From Tachypleus tridentatus (lineage: Eukaryota; Arthropoda; Merostomata; Xiphosura; Limulidae), in NCBI RefSeq assembly GCF_004210375.1, contig NC_134833.1, positions 25,486,063-25,550,062 on the forward strand: a stretch of 64,000 nt of DNA, given 5' to 3'. Shown here piece after piece: positions 23,031 to 36,300 of this stretch. The notes beneath the pieces are model-generated. The model was not told the DNA's origin. It worked only from the letters and a program-made list of their open reading frames with translations, and did not search any database. The position numbers and the translations under genes were made by a program. Numbering within the stretch: position 1 is the first letter of the stretch; every line of letters starts with the position of its first letter.

Positions 23031-25470
23031 ATGTATTTTTGTAGTATAAATGTGTTCTATTAAATTAAAATTTCTCGATATCAGGTTTTGGGTTTCTCCT
23101 TATCACCACTCATCGCTACTTGTGCCTTAAAATATAAACGTTTTTAAAATCGCTTAAATTACTTGGTAATTTTTGCGGTTCTCGTCGTCTGTCGTGGGCA
23201 TTGAGCTCGGTAAATTTTTTACGCGTGAAAACTACCGCTTACCATCTTTCCATCTACTGGTGGTGTGTATGAAATTTAACGTGAATGCGTGCATTTTAAA
23301 GTAGCCTTATTGACACCTCAAAAAATTAGCAATACCACAGAATCTACATTAGGCTTAGGATTTTATCACCTTTAGAAAGGCAATCATCATAAGCCCTCTG
23401 CTATTTCTTTACGTTAAAAGTATTTCACTAAATGTCACTGTTTCTAAGATTTACAGCATAATGCACAATATGAACGATGGGTAGTAGCATTTTTTTAAAG
23501 TTGTTTATATTCTACGCCACTTTTGGAATTTCGTTCAGACTGTAGGAAGTGAAATACATTCACCGAGTTATTAGTAGCGGGGTGAATTGAATATTGTGTT
23601 TTTTCTCTTTCTCTCTCTGATTTATTGCACTGTGTTTTAGTTTCTTCGATCACCCTGACACAACATCACGCAATAACCTACTTAGCTCTGCAGGTGTGTT
23701 TTTTTCATTCTTTACAGTGAATGATAAATATTTAAAAAAAAAAAAAACAGCGCCATCTCGTTATCATAGTTTTTGATATTTTTATCGTAATGTAACACTA
23801 ATTTTGGGGGCTTGTTTGAATTTGTTGAAATCAATACCATTTGGTCTTTATTGCGTTAAATTTCGGACATCTACACTAGTTCACATATCAAAAAAAATAA
23901 ATAATTGATTGTTTGTACAACTCTGTTTATTTTTATTTTTTTGCAGGTCTGCACGAAAGAGCTATAAATTCACACCAAGATATTGTTTTTTATCATCCAC
24001 TCTAACACAGAGGATCAACTATACTTACAGTACCATTTGTTGTTGTTTGTTTTTTGTTGTTTTTTTGTTCTTTAAAACATTAGATGGAAACGAATTGAAA
24101 TAAGTTATTTTTTCTTGAAGAACTCAAAGATTTCGTTGCTGTCTGTGATGTATTTGACTAAGGAAAATTATTGGCGTACGAATCCATTCGTGTGTTGTCT
24201 TATGTTGTTTATGGTATCGTTTGGATGAAACAAAATTGTTAGAATCACGAATCCATTTGATTTTAGAGGAGAAAAAACGTTTAGTTCGGATAATTATCTA
24301 TTCCTGTGCAGTTTTCCATTACTGTCATTTTTACGTCTTAAACAATGGATACGTGAGGCTTAAAAATAATTAAAATTGCCAATACTTTTAAAGATGCTTC
24401 TCTGTTCCAGTCACAATACGCGTCACTCGACTAGTCACGCTAATACAGCTAATATTTAGTACAAAATATAAGTTTTACATTAAAAACTTTTCTACGAGTC
24501 TCGTTACACCAATTGTCATTTTAATCTTGTATGTTACATTATTAAAACTTCCGAAAATCTCGGTTTGTGTACTTATACTAACACGATACTACTACGCGTA
24601 GCCACAACCTTCAACCATATTTTTATGTTTTAGTTTCAACCTCACGAACATGATTAGAGACAGACAATTATGATACAAAATAATCATTCGCAGTATTTGC
24701 AGGAATCACTTTGTAGGTAAAATAAAGTTAACGTAATATTAGATATGAATTTGTATCTAAAGCAAGCGAAAACTCTCCAAAGATTCTTTGGTTTGTTTGT
24801 TTTCTTTCATTTTAGTCTAATATTTATCATAACGATAAAAAAAAAAACTCTCGCTCCATAATTCTTTAGTTTAGTTGTTTTTCTACTCTTGTGTTAAATC
24901 TCTGATTTATTTGAAAATCTAAACTGTGGCTCATAACAAGGATATGAGTGCATATTTTGAACAATCAATGAAGTTTTTGCGTTCATTGGTGAAAAGAAAA
25001 CAACATGCTACGTGCTAATGTCGTCGTACACTGACTAAGACGCAGGAACCTCAACATCTGGTTAGCTGATAGGTTTATTAGATATACTTCGCATATGTTC
25101 TTCTCTCAGGCTCAATCTTTCGTTATACTTTGTACAACATTGTTTGAAAAGTACATTTGTTTAGATAAATTTTGTTTCTCGTCATTGAGTGTGAATAAAT
25201 AACTATTGTTACTTCAGTTTCAATATTGCATGATATCTCTCTCTATATTATGAAATTCAATTACAGCTTGAACACTGTTTTCGATTTGATTTTTTCTAAG
25301 TATGGTTTATCCCTTGAAACAGCACTATTTATGCTATAAATAATATATATTTTACACTGTTCCAAATTACCATTCCTTGCAGGTAACGAGTCCAATCGAT
25401 GTACAGTTATATCTGTTCCTCAGCAGTTACAGTACGGAAACCCCAAACATTATTTTGGATTCATAGATTA
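23031..25470. other. no gene recognised; second copy of a 26-bp repeat
   Basis: Holds the second copy (23543-23568) of the 26-bp exact repeat. Otherwise AT-rich with poly-T and poly-A runs. The open frame at 23909-24103 is low-complexity and unsupported. Confidence 0.4.
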
Positions 25471-25746
25471 TTGTTTGTTTGTTTTGAATTTCGCAAAAAG
25501 CTACACAAGAGTTATCTGCGCTAGCCGCTCCTAATTTAGTAGTGTAAGAATAGAGAAAAAGTAGCTAGTCATCATCACCCACCGCCAACTCTTGAACTGC
25601 TCTTTTACCAACGAATAATGGGATTGACCGTCACATTATAACGCTATCATGACTGAAAGAGACATCATGTGTGGTGTGACGGGGACTCGAACCCGCGACC
25701 CTCAGCTTACAACTCGAGTGACTAAACCACCTGGCCATGTCGAGCC
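25471..25746 (-). mobile_element. SINE family A
   Basis: Minus-strand copy ending in a head that reads ACCACCTGGCCATGTCGAGCC. Only about 16 bp separate it from an oppositely oriented copy. Confidence 0.88.
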
Positions 25747-25762
25747 TGATAAAGAAGGAATC

Positions 25763-26026
25763 ATTACTCAGGTGGTTAAGGCATTCGACTCGTAAGCTGA
25801 GGGTCGCGGGTTCGAATCTCGGTCGCACCAAAATGCTCGCCCTTTTAGCCGTGGGGGCGTTACAATGTGACAGTCAATCTAACTATTCTTTGGTGATAGA
25901 GTAACCGAAGAGTTGACAGTGGTTAGTGATGAATAGTTGCCTTCCCTCTAGTCTTATACTGCTAAATTAGAGACAGCTAGCGCAAATAGCCCTCGTGTAG
26001 CTTTGCGCGAAATTCAAAACCAAATC
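25763..26026 (+). mobile_element. SINE family A
   Basis: Plus-strand copy whose first bases are replaced (begins near CAGGTGGTTAAGGCATTCG), with GGGTCGCGGGTTCGAATC and the tail TTTGCGCGAAATTCAAAACC. Forms a tight head-to-head inverted pair with 25471-25746. Confidence 0.88.
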
Positions 26027-26089
26027 AATCCTTGCCTGTTCGTTGTTTTTCAAAGCAGCTTACTTTAAACTGAACTGAGAACTTAAGTA

Positions 26090-26207
26090 CAGCTGTAAGT
26101 CTTCGGAGTTACAACGCTAAAATCAGGGGTTCGATTCCCCTCGGTGGGCTCAGCAGATAGCCCCATGTAGCTTTGCTATAATAAAAATACACAAATACAC
26201 ACACGCG
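26090..26207 (+). mobile_element. SINE family B
   Basis: Contains GAGTTACAACGCTAAAATCA, the perfect B-box region GGGGTTCGATTCCCCTCGG and a CA-rich tail (ACACAAATACACACACGCG). Confidence 0.85.
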
Positions 26208-27654
26208 TTCTAACCGAAAAAAAAAAAATGTAAAGTCTCAGAAGTTTAAACCCACTTAGTATCCACTGAAATAAACTTGTTTGATTTGATTTCAGGAATT
26301 GTTTAATATTTTGTAATTGCGTATGTTAACTTGGCTATTTAAGAATCTTCGAAACAACAAAGTTTAAGTCTATGAAAATATGTGACTTAAATACTTGATG
26401 TACTTCCGCAAGATCCCCAAAAGTGTTCTGTTTCAAGAGTAAATAAAACCAAAATTAAGTGTAACAAATATTTTTATTTCTTGCTTTTGAAGTTCATTGG
26501 TATGCTGTGTTGTAGCCTATAGGCTGCATATTTCTTCTCGTGATTTATTGTATGCGCACATTTTATTGACGTCATTCTTGTGTCTACTGAATGACTGACA
26601 GAAAAAAAAACACCAATGTATAGTGTTGCGAATGGCCATCCTTCGGGGAAATAAATGTAATAAAGGGTCACATATATGTACTGCGAGGGACAAATATAAA
26701 TTAGTGTGTTAAAATGTATAAAAAGCAAGTAAAACTGTCATTATAAAATATGCCTACATATTCTTTATCGTTATTTTGTCTGTTGTTGTTTTCTAACATT
26801 TATAGATTGTATCTCAAAGTCAAAATGCATTAAAATATACACAAGTTTCCCCGCAAATAGGATAACCTTCCATATAAAAATTTATATTGATATATTTTTC
26901 TTTTAAGTAAAGGATGAGGTTCCTGTGTTATTTAGGAAAAAACGGAGGCAGTGATAGACTTCAGATATCAAGGAATCTGAAGTGTAACAAATTCAGATTG
27001 TTATTACAAATCAAGTTTTGATATCAAAACTTCAGATATCAATTTCACATACGTTTCACAAAACGTAAACCTACAAAGTCGTAACTCTTTTGTTGTTCTT
27101 GTTTATCTTGTTGCAAGACTGTAGCATGACCTACACATGCTCTACCGTTTGCCGGAATCGAAGCCCAAATTCTAACATTACAATTCTTTAAGCCAAAAAT
27201 GGATTTAAACTCTAATATTTAACTACAAAGTTAAGCCTTGAAACACACTAACATTTTAAAATTGCCAAATGCAAATCCAGCTGACATAATTCATCAAAAT
27301 CATGTTGAGGGTCAGGCAAAAGAACTATTTGCACCAGTGGTCGGGGAGACATGTTATTCTACTGTTCCAGGCCCAATCTGATCTAAATTCGCCCCTGCAT
27401 TTCATCACTAGAAGTTCACCTTTAGACTGCATTATTTCGTTGAAAATGTTAGTCAAAACTTACAACTTTACATGAGTAATTCTCTTACTACATATTACTC
27501 TTATTCATCACATCATACAAATAATGAATTAAATAGAGCGATCTAACAATCAACGTAAGGATTTACTTCACCAGTTGGATATCTAATATCTCATTAAGCT
27601 TAAATATTTGTTTTCTTTTTTCTCGCCAGGGATGTAATTAAAAAGAAAATCTCT
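26208..27654. other. no gene recognised
   Basis: AT-rich sequence. The minus-strand frame at 26474-26728 has no recognisable motif. A decayed tRNA-like piece may lie around 27130-27200, too weak to call. Confidence 0.4.
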
Positions 27655-28783
27655 GACGTAGAGGCCTGATGTATTCCTTGATTGGCCTTACTTTCTGCCT
27701 CTAATGCATTCCTTGATTGGCCTTACTTTCTGCCTCTAATGCATTCCTTGATTGGTCTTCTCTCTACCTCTAAGGCATTCCTTGATTGGCCTTACTCTCT
27801 ACCTCTAAGGCATCCCTTGATTGGTCTTACTCTCTACCTCTAATGCATTCCTTGATTGGTATTACTCTCTACCTCTAAGGCATTCCTTGATTGGCCTTAC
27901 TCTCTACCTCTAATGCATTCCTTTATTGGTATTACTCTCTACCTCTAATGCATTCCTTGATTGGTCTTACTCTCTACCTCTAAGGCATTCCTTGATTGGC
28001 CTTACTCTCTACCTCTAAGGCATTCCTTGATTCGCCTTACTCTCTACCTCTAATGCATTTCTTAATTGGCCTTACTCTCTACCTCTAAGGCATTCCTTGA
28101 TTCGCCTTACTCTCTACCTCTAAGGCATTCCTTGATTGGCCTTACTCTCTACCTCTAAGGCATTCCTTGATTGGTCTTCTCTCTACCTCTAATGCATTTC
28201 TTAATTGGCCTTACTCTCTACCTCTAAGGCATTCCTTAATTGGTCTTACTCTCTACCTCTAAGGCATTCCTTGATTGGCCTTACTCTCTACCTCTAAGGC
28301 ATTCCTTGATTCGCCTTACTCTCTACCTGTAATGCATTTCTTGATTGGTCTTACTCTCTACCTCTAATGCATTCCTTGATTGGCCTTACTCTCTACCTCT
28401 AAGGCATTCCTTGATTGGCCTCACTCTCTACCTCTAATGCATTCCTTGATTGGCCTTACTCTCTACCTCTAAGGCATTCCTTGATTTGTCTTACTCTCTA
28501 CCTCTAAGGCATTCCTTGATTCGCCTTACTCTCTATCTGTAATGCATTTCTTGATTGGCCTTACTCTCTACCTCTAATGCATTCCTTGATTGGTCTTACT
28601 CTCTACCTCTAAGGCATTCCTTGATTGGCCTTACTCTCTACCTCTAAGGCATTCCTTGATTGGTCTTACTCTCCACCTCTAATGCATTCCTTGATTCGCC
28701 TTACTCTCTACCTCTAAGGCATTCCTTGGTTCGCCTTACTCTCTACCTCTGATGCATTCCTTGATTCGCCTTACTCTCTACCG
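27655..28783. repeat. 35-bp satellite, about 32 units
   Basis: The unit is GCATTCCTTGATTGGCCTTA followed by CTCTCTACCTCTAAG. Variation concentrates at two places: GATTGGCC, GATTGGTC or GATTCGCC, and CTAAGG or CTAATG. It ends 79 bp before the 41-bp satellite. Confidence 0.92.
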
Positions 28784-29156
28784 TGGTCTACAGTTTCTCC
28801 TGTTGAAGGTTCGTCTGCACATCTCAGGTCAGCAAACAAACAAAAAACACTATTCACGTTACTAACTATTACTAGCTTGATAAGTTTCAATACTCATTAT
28901 TCTAACTTAGTACTAGCTTGATAAGTTTCAATACTTATTATTCTAACTTAGTACTAGCTTGATAGGTTTCAATACTCATTATTCTAACTTAGTACTAGCT
29001 TGATAAGTTTCAATACTCATTATTCTAACTTAGTACTAGCTTGATAAGTTTCAATACTCATTATTCTAACTTAGTACTAGCTTGATAAGTTCTGATACTC
29101 ATTATTCTAACTTAGTACTAGCTTGATAAGTTTCAATACTCATTATTCTAACTTAG

Positions 29157-30304
29157 TAATAGCTTGATAAGTTTCAATACTCATTCTTCTAACTTAGTAC
29201 TAGCTTGATAAGTTTCAATACTCATTATTCTAACTTAGTACTAGCTTGATAAGTTTCAATAGTCATTATTCTAACTTAGTACTATCTTGCTAAGTTTCAA
29301 TACTCATTATTCTAACTTAGTACTAGCTTGATAAGTTCTGATACTCATTATTCTAACTTAGTACTAGCTTGATAAGTTCTGATACTTATTATTCTAACTT
29401 AGTACTAGCTTGATAAGTTCTGATACTTATTATTCTAACTTAGTACTAGCTTGATAAGTTCTGATACTCATTATTCTAACTTAGTACTAGCTTGATAAGT
29501 TCTGATACTTATTATTCTAACTTAGTACTAGCTTGATAAGTTCTAATACTCATTATTCTAACTTAGTACTAGCTTGATAAGTTCTGATACTTATTATTCT
29601 AACTTAGTACTAGCTTGATAAGTTCTGATACTTATTATTCTAACTTAGTACTAGCTTGATAAGTTCTAATACTCATTATTCTAACTTAGTACTAGCTTGA
29701 TAAGTTTCAATACTCATTATTCTAACTTAGTAATAGCTTGATAAGTTTCAATACTCATTCTTCTAACTTAGTACTAGCTTGATAAGTTTCAATACTCATT
29801 ATTCTAACTTAGTACTAGCTTGATAAGTTTCAATAGTCATTATTCTAACTTAGTACTATCTTGCTAAGTTTCAATACTCATTATTCTAACTTAGTACTAG
29901 CTTGATAAGTTCTGATACTCATTATTCTAACTTAGTACTAGCTTGATAAGTTCTGATACTTATTATTCTAACTTAGTACTAGCTTGATAAGTTCTGATAC
30001 TTATTATTCTAACTTAGTACTAGCTTGATAAGTTCTGATACTCATTATTCTAACTTAGTACTAGCTTGATAAGTTCTGATACTTATTATTCTAACTTAGT
30101 ACTAGCTTGATAAGTTCTAATACTCATTATTCTAACTTAGTACTAGCTTGATAAGTTCTGATACTTATTATTCTAACTTAGTACTAGCTTGATAAGTTCT
30201 AATACTCATTATTCTAACTTAGTACTAGCTCGATAAGTTCTGATACTTATTATTCTAACTTAGTACTAGCTTGATAAGTTCTGATACTTATTATTCTAAC
30301 TTAG
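29157..30304. repeat. 574-bp (14-monomer) higher-order duplication in the 41-bp satellite
   Basis: The rare monomer TAATAGC...CATTCTTC recurs at 29157 and 29731. The ordered variants after it (TCATT with CAATAGT, then TACTATCTTGCTAAG, then TCTGATA and TCTAATA types) agree for about eleven monomers before diverging. Confidence 0.8.
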
Positions 30305-32485
30305 TACTAGCTTGATAAGTTCTGATACTTATTATTCTAACTTAGTACTAGCTTGATAAGTTCTGATACTTATTATTCTAACTTAGTACTAGCTTGATAA
30401 GTTCTAATACTCATTATTCTAACTTAGTACTAGCTTGATAAGTTCTGATACTTATTATTCTAACTTAGCACTAGCTTGATAAGTTTCAATACTCATTATT
30501 CTAACTTAGTACTAGCTTGATAAGTTCTGATACTTATTATTCTAACTTAGTACTAGCTTGATAAGTTCTGATACTTATTATTCTAACTTAGTACTAGCTT
30601 GATAAGTTCTGATACTTATTATTCTAACTTAGTACTAGCTTGATAAGTTCTGATACTCATTATTCTAACTTAGTACTAGCTTGATAAGTTCTGATACTTA
30701 TTATTCTAACTTAGTACTAGCTTGATAAGTTTCAATACTCATTCTTCTAACTTAGTACTAGCTTGATAAGTTCTGATACTCATTATTCTAACTTAGTACT
30801 AGCTTGATAAGTTCTGATACTCATTATTCTAACTTAGTACTAGCTTGATAAGTTTCAATACTCATTATTCTAACTTAGTACTAGCTTGATAAGTTCCAAT
30901 ACTCATTATTCTAACTTAGTACTAGCTTGATAAGTTCTGATACTTATTATTCTAACTTAGTACTAGCTTGATAAGTTCTGATACTTATTATTCTAACTTA
31001 GTACTAGCTTGATAAGTTCTGATACTTATTATTCTAACTTAGTACTAGCTTGATAAGTTCTGATACTTATTATTCTAACTTAGTACTAGCTTGATAAGTT
31101 CTGATACTCATTATTCTAACTTAGTAATAGCTTGATAAGTTTCAATACTCATTATTCTAACTTAGTACTAGCTTGATAAGTTTCAATACTCATTATTCTA
31201 ACTTAGTACTAGCTTGATGAGTTCTAATACTCGTTATTCTAACTTAGTACTAGCTTGATAAGTTTCAATACTCATTATTCTAACTTAGTACTAGCTTGAT
31301 AAGTTCCAATACTCATTATTCTAACTTAGTACTAGCTTGATAAGTTTCAATACTCATTATTCTAACTTAGTACTAGCTTGATAAGTTTCAATACTCATTA
31401 TTCTAACTTTGTACTAGCTTGATGAGTTCTAATACTCATTATTCTAACTTAGTACTAGCTTGATAAGTTCTGATACTCATTATTCTAACTTAGTACTAGC
31501 TTGATAAGTTCTAAAACTCATTATTCTAACTTAGTACTAGCTTGATAAGTTCCAATACTCATTATTCTAACTTAGTACTAGCTTGATAAGTTCTAAAACT
31601 CATTATTCTAACTTAGTACTAGCTTGATAAGTTTCAATACTCATTATTCTAACTTAGTACTAGCTTGATAAGTTTCAATACTCATTATTCTAACTTAGTA
31701 CTAGCTTGATAAGTTTCAATACTCATTATTCTAACTTAGTACTAGCTTGATAAGTTCCAATACTCATTATTCTAACTTAGTACTAGCTTGATGAGTTCTA
31801 ATACTCATTATTCTAACTTAGTACTAGCTTGATAAGTTCTGATACTCATTATTCTAACTTAGTACTAGCTTGATAAGTTCTGATACTCATTATTCTAACT
31901 TAGTACTAGCTTGATAAGTTTCAATACTCATTATTCTAACTTAGTACTAGCTTGATGAGTTCTAATACTCATTATTCTAACTTAGTACTAGCTTGATAAG
32001 TTCTGATACTCATTATTCTAACTTAGTACTAGCTTGATAAGTTCTGATACTCATTATTCTAACTTAGTACTAGCTTGATAAGTTCTGATACTTATTATTC
32101 TAACTTAGTACTAGCTTGATAAGTTCTGATACTCATTATTCTAACTTAGTACTAGCTTGATAAGTTTCAATACTCATTATTCTAACTTAGTACTAGCTTG
32201 ATAAGTTTCAATACTCATTATTCTAACTTAGTACTAGCTTGATAAGTTTCAATACTCATTATTCTAACTTAGTACTAGCTTGATGAGTTCCAATACTCAT
32301 TATTCTAACTTAGTACTAGCTTGATAAGTTCTGATACTCATTATTCTAACTTAGTACTAGCTTGATGAGTTCTAATACTCATTATTCTAACTTAGTACTA
32401 GCTTGATAAGTTTCAATACTCATTATTCTAACTTAGTACTAGCTTGATGAGTTTCAATACTTATTATTCTAACTTAGTACTAGCT

Positions 32486-34535
32486 TGATAAGTTTCAATA
32501 CTTATTATTCTAACTTAGTACTAGCTTGATAAGTTTCAATACTCATTATTCTAACTTAGTACTAGCTTGATAAGTTCTGATACTCATTATTCTAACTTAG
32601 TACTAGCTTGATAAGTTCCAATACTCATTATTCTAACTTAGTACTAGCTTGATAAGTTTCAATACTCATTATTCTAACTTAGTACTAGCTTGATGAGTTC
32701 TAATACTCATTATTCTAACTTAGTACTAGCTTGATAAGTTCTGATACTCATTATTCTAACTTAGTACTAGCTTGATAAGTTCTGATACTCATTATTCTAA
32801 CTTAGTACTAGCTTGATAAGTTTCAATACTCATTATTCTAACTTAGTACTAGCTTGATAAGTTTCAATACTCATTATTCTAACTTAGTACTAGCTTGATA
32901 AGTTTCAATACTCATTATTCTAACTTAGTACTAGCTTGATAAGTTCTGATACTCATTATTCTAACTTAGTACTAGCTTGATAAGTTCTGATACTCATTAT
33001 TCTAACTTAGTACTAGCTTGATAAGTTTCAATACTCATTATTCTAACTTAGTACTAGCTTGATAAGTTCCAATACTCATTATTCTAACTTAGCACTAGCT
33101 TGATAAGTTTCAATACTCATTATTCTAACTTAGTACTAGCTTGATAAGTTTCAATACTCATTATTCTAACTTAGTACTAGCTTGATAAGTTCTGATACTC
33201 ATTATTCTAACTTAGTACTAGCTTGATAAGTTCTGATACTCATTATTCTAACTTAGTACTAGCTTGATAAGTTCCAATACTCATTATTCTAACTTAGTAC
33301 TAGCTTGATAAGTTTCAATACTCATTATTCTAACTTAGTACTAGCTTGATAAGTTTCAATACTCATTATTCTAACTTAGTACTAGCTTGATAAGTTCTGA
33401 TACTCATTATTCTAACTTAGTACTAGCTTGATAAGTTCCAATACTCATTATTCTAACTTAGTACTAGCTTGATAAGTTCCAATACTCATTATTCTAACTT
33501 AGTACTAGCTTGATAAGTTTCAATACTTATTATTCTAACTTAGTACTAGCTTGATAAGTTTCAATACTCATTATTCTAACTTAGTACTAGCTTGATAAGT
33601 TCTGATACTCATTATTCTAACTTAGTACTAGCTTGATAAGTTCCAATACTCATTATTCTAACTTAGTACTAGCTTGATAAGTTTCAATACTCATTATTCT
33701 AACTTAGTACTAGCTTGATGAGTTCTAATACTCATTATTCTAACTTAGTACTAGCTTGATAAGTTCTGATACTCATTATTCTAACTTAGTACTAGCTTGA
33801 TAAGTTCTGATACTCATTATTCTAACTTAGTACTAGCTTGATAAGTTTCAATACTCATTATTCTAACTTAGTACTAGCTTGATAAGTTTCAATACTCATT
33901 ATTCTAACTTAGTACTAGCTTGATAAGTTTCAATACTCATTATTCTAACTTAGTACTAGCTTGATAAGTTCTGATACTCATTATTCTAACTTAGTACTAG
34001 CTTGATAAGTTCTGATACTCATTATTCTAACTTAGTACTAGCTTGATAAGTTTCAATACTCATTATTCTAACTTAGTACTAGCTTGATAAGTTCCAATAC
34101 TCATTATTCTAACTTAGCACTAGCTTGATAAGTTTCAATACTCATTATTCTAACTTAGTACTAGCTTGATAAGTTTCAATACTCATTATTCTAACTTAGT
34201 ACTAGCTTGATAAGTTCTGATACTCATTATTCTAACTTAGTACTAGCTTGATAAGTTCTGATACTCATTATTCTAACTTAGTACTAGCTTGATAAGTTCC
34301 AATACTCATTATTCTAACTTAGTACTAGCTTGATAAGTTTCAATACTCATTATTCTAACTTAGTACTAGCTTGATAAGTTTCAATACTCATTATTCTAAC
34401 TTAGTACTAGCTTGATAAGTTCTGATACTCATTATTCTAACTTAGTACTAGCTTGATAAGTTCCAATACTCATTATTCTAACTTAGTACTAGCTTGATAA
34501 GTTCCAATACTCATTATTCTAACTTAGTACTAGCT
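32486..34535. repeat. 1,025-bp (25-monomer) higher-order duplication in the 41-bp satellite
   Basis: Rare markers GATGAGTTCTAATA (32691, 33716) and AGCACTAGC (33091, 34116) both recur at an offset of 1,025 bp, 25 x 41. The order of variant blocks matches across all 25 monomers (32486-33510 against 33511-34535). Confidence 0.85.
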
Positions 34536-36300
34536 TGATAAGTTCTGATACTCATTATTCTAACTTAGTACTAGCTTGATAAGTTCCAATACTCATTATT
34601 CTAACTTAGTACTAGCTTGATAAGTTCCAATACTCATTATTCTAACTTAGTACTAGCTTGATAAGTTCCAATACTCATTATTCTAACTTAGTACTAGCTT
34701 GATAAGTTTCAATACTCATTATTCTAACTTAGTACTAGCTTGATAAGTTTCAATACTCATTATTCTAACTTAGTACTAGCTTGATAAGTTTCAATACTCA
34801 TTATTCTAACTTAGTACTAGCTTGATAAGTTCTGATACTCATTATTCTAACTTAGTACTAGCTTGATAAGTTTCAATACTCATTATTCTAACTTAGTACT
34901 AGCTTGATAAGTTTCAATACTCATTATTCTAACTTAGTACTAGCTTGATAAGTTTCAATACTCATTATTCTAACTTAGTACTAGCTTGATAAGTTTCAAT
35001 ACTCATTATTCTAACTTAGTACTAGCTTGATAAGTTCCAATACTCATTATTCTAACTTAGTACTAGCTTGATAAGTTTCAATACTCATTATTCTAACTTA
35101 GTACTAGCTTGATAAGTTTCAATACTCATTATTCTAACTTAGTACTAGCTTGATAAGTTTCAATACTCATTATTCTAACTTAGTACTAGCTTGATAAGTT
35201 CTGATACTCATTATTCTAACTTAGTACTAGCTTGATAAGTTTCAATACTCATTATTCTAACTTAGTACTAGCTTGATAAGTTTCAATACTCATTATTCTA
35301 ACTTAGTACTAGCTTGATAAGTTTCAATACTCATTATTCTAACTTAGTACTAGCTTGATAAGTTTCAATACTCATTATTCTAACTTAGTACTAGATTGCT
35401 AAGTTCCAATACTCATTATTCTAACTTAGTACTAGCTTGATAAGTTTCAATACTCATTATTCTAACTTAGTACTAGCTTGATAAGTTTCAATACTCATTA
35501 TTCTAACTTAGTACTAGCTTGATAAGTTCTGATACTCATTATTCTAACTTAGTAGTAGCTTGATAAGTTTCAATACTCATTATTCTAACTTAGTACTAGC
35601 TTGATAAGTTTCAATACTCATTATTCTAACTTAGTACTAGCTTGATAAGTTTCAATACTCATTATTCTAACTTAGTACTAGCTTGATAAGTTCCAATACT
35701 CATTATTCTAACTTAGTACTAGCTTGATAAGTTTCAATACTCATTATTCTAACTTAGTACTAGCTTGATAAGTTCCAATACTCATTATTCTAACTTAGTA
35801 CTAGCTTGATAAGTTTCAATACTCATTATTCTAACTTAGTACTAGCTTGATAAGTTTCAATACTCATTATTCTAACTTAGTACTAGCTTGATAAGTTCTG
35901 ATACTCATTATTCTAACTTAGTACTAGCTTGATAAGTTTCAATACTCATTATTCTAACTTAGTACTAGCTTGATAAGTTTCAATACTCATTATTCTAACT
36001 TAGTACTAGCTTGATAAGTTCTGATACTCATTATTCTAACTTAGTAATAGCTTGATAAGTTTCAATACTCATTATTCTAACTTAGTACTACCTTGCTAAG
36101 TTTCAATACTCATTATTCTAACTTAGTACTAGCTTGATAAGTTTCAATACTTATTATTCTAACTTAGTAATAGCTTGATAAGTTCCAATACTCATTATTC
36201 TAACTTATTACTAGATTGCTAAGTTTCAACACTCATTATTCTAACTTGGTATTAGATTGATAAGCTCCAATACTCGCTAATCTGATTGGGTATTATCCTG

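Larger units (their letters stand above)
28862..36300. repeat. 41-bp satellite, about 181 units
   Basis: The monomer is TTAGTACTAGCTTGATAAGT followed by a variable TTCAATA, TCTGATA, TCCAATA or TCTAATA block and CTCATTATTCTAAC. The length is 41 bp, with almost no indels over 7.4 kb. Terminal units on the right decay (TTGGTATTAGATTGATAAGC), as is usual at satellite edges. Because 41 is not a multiple of 3 and the unit has stops, no long open frame occurs. The TAGTACTA core is a palindrome. There are no unique spacers, so it is not a CRISPR-like array. Confidence 0.95.

Noticed and set aside
28862-36300. CRISPR-like regular array
   Set aside because: The whole 41-bp unit repeats with no unique spacers, and the DNA is clearly eukaryotic. 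It is satellite DNA.
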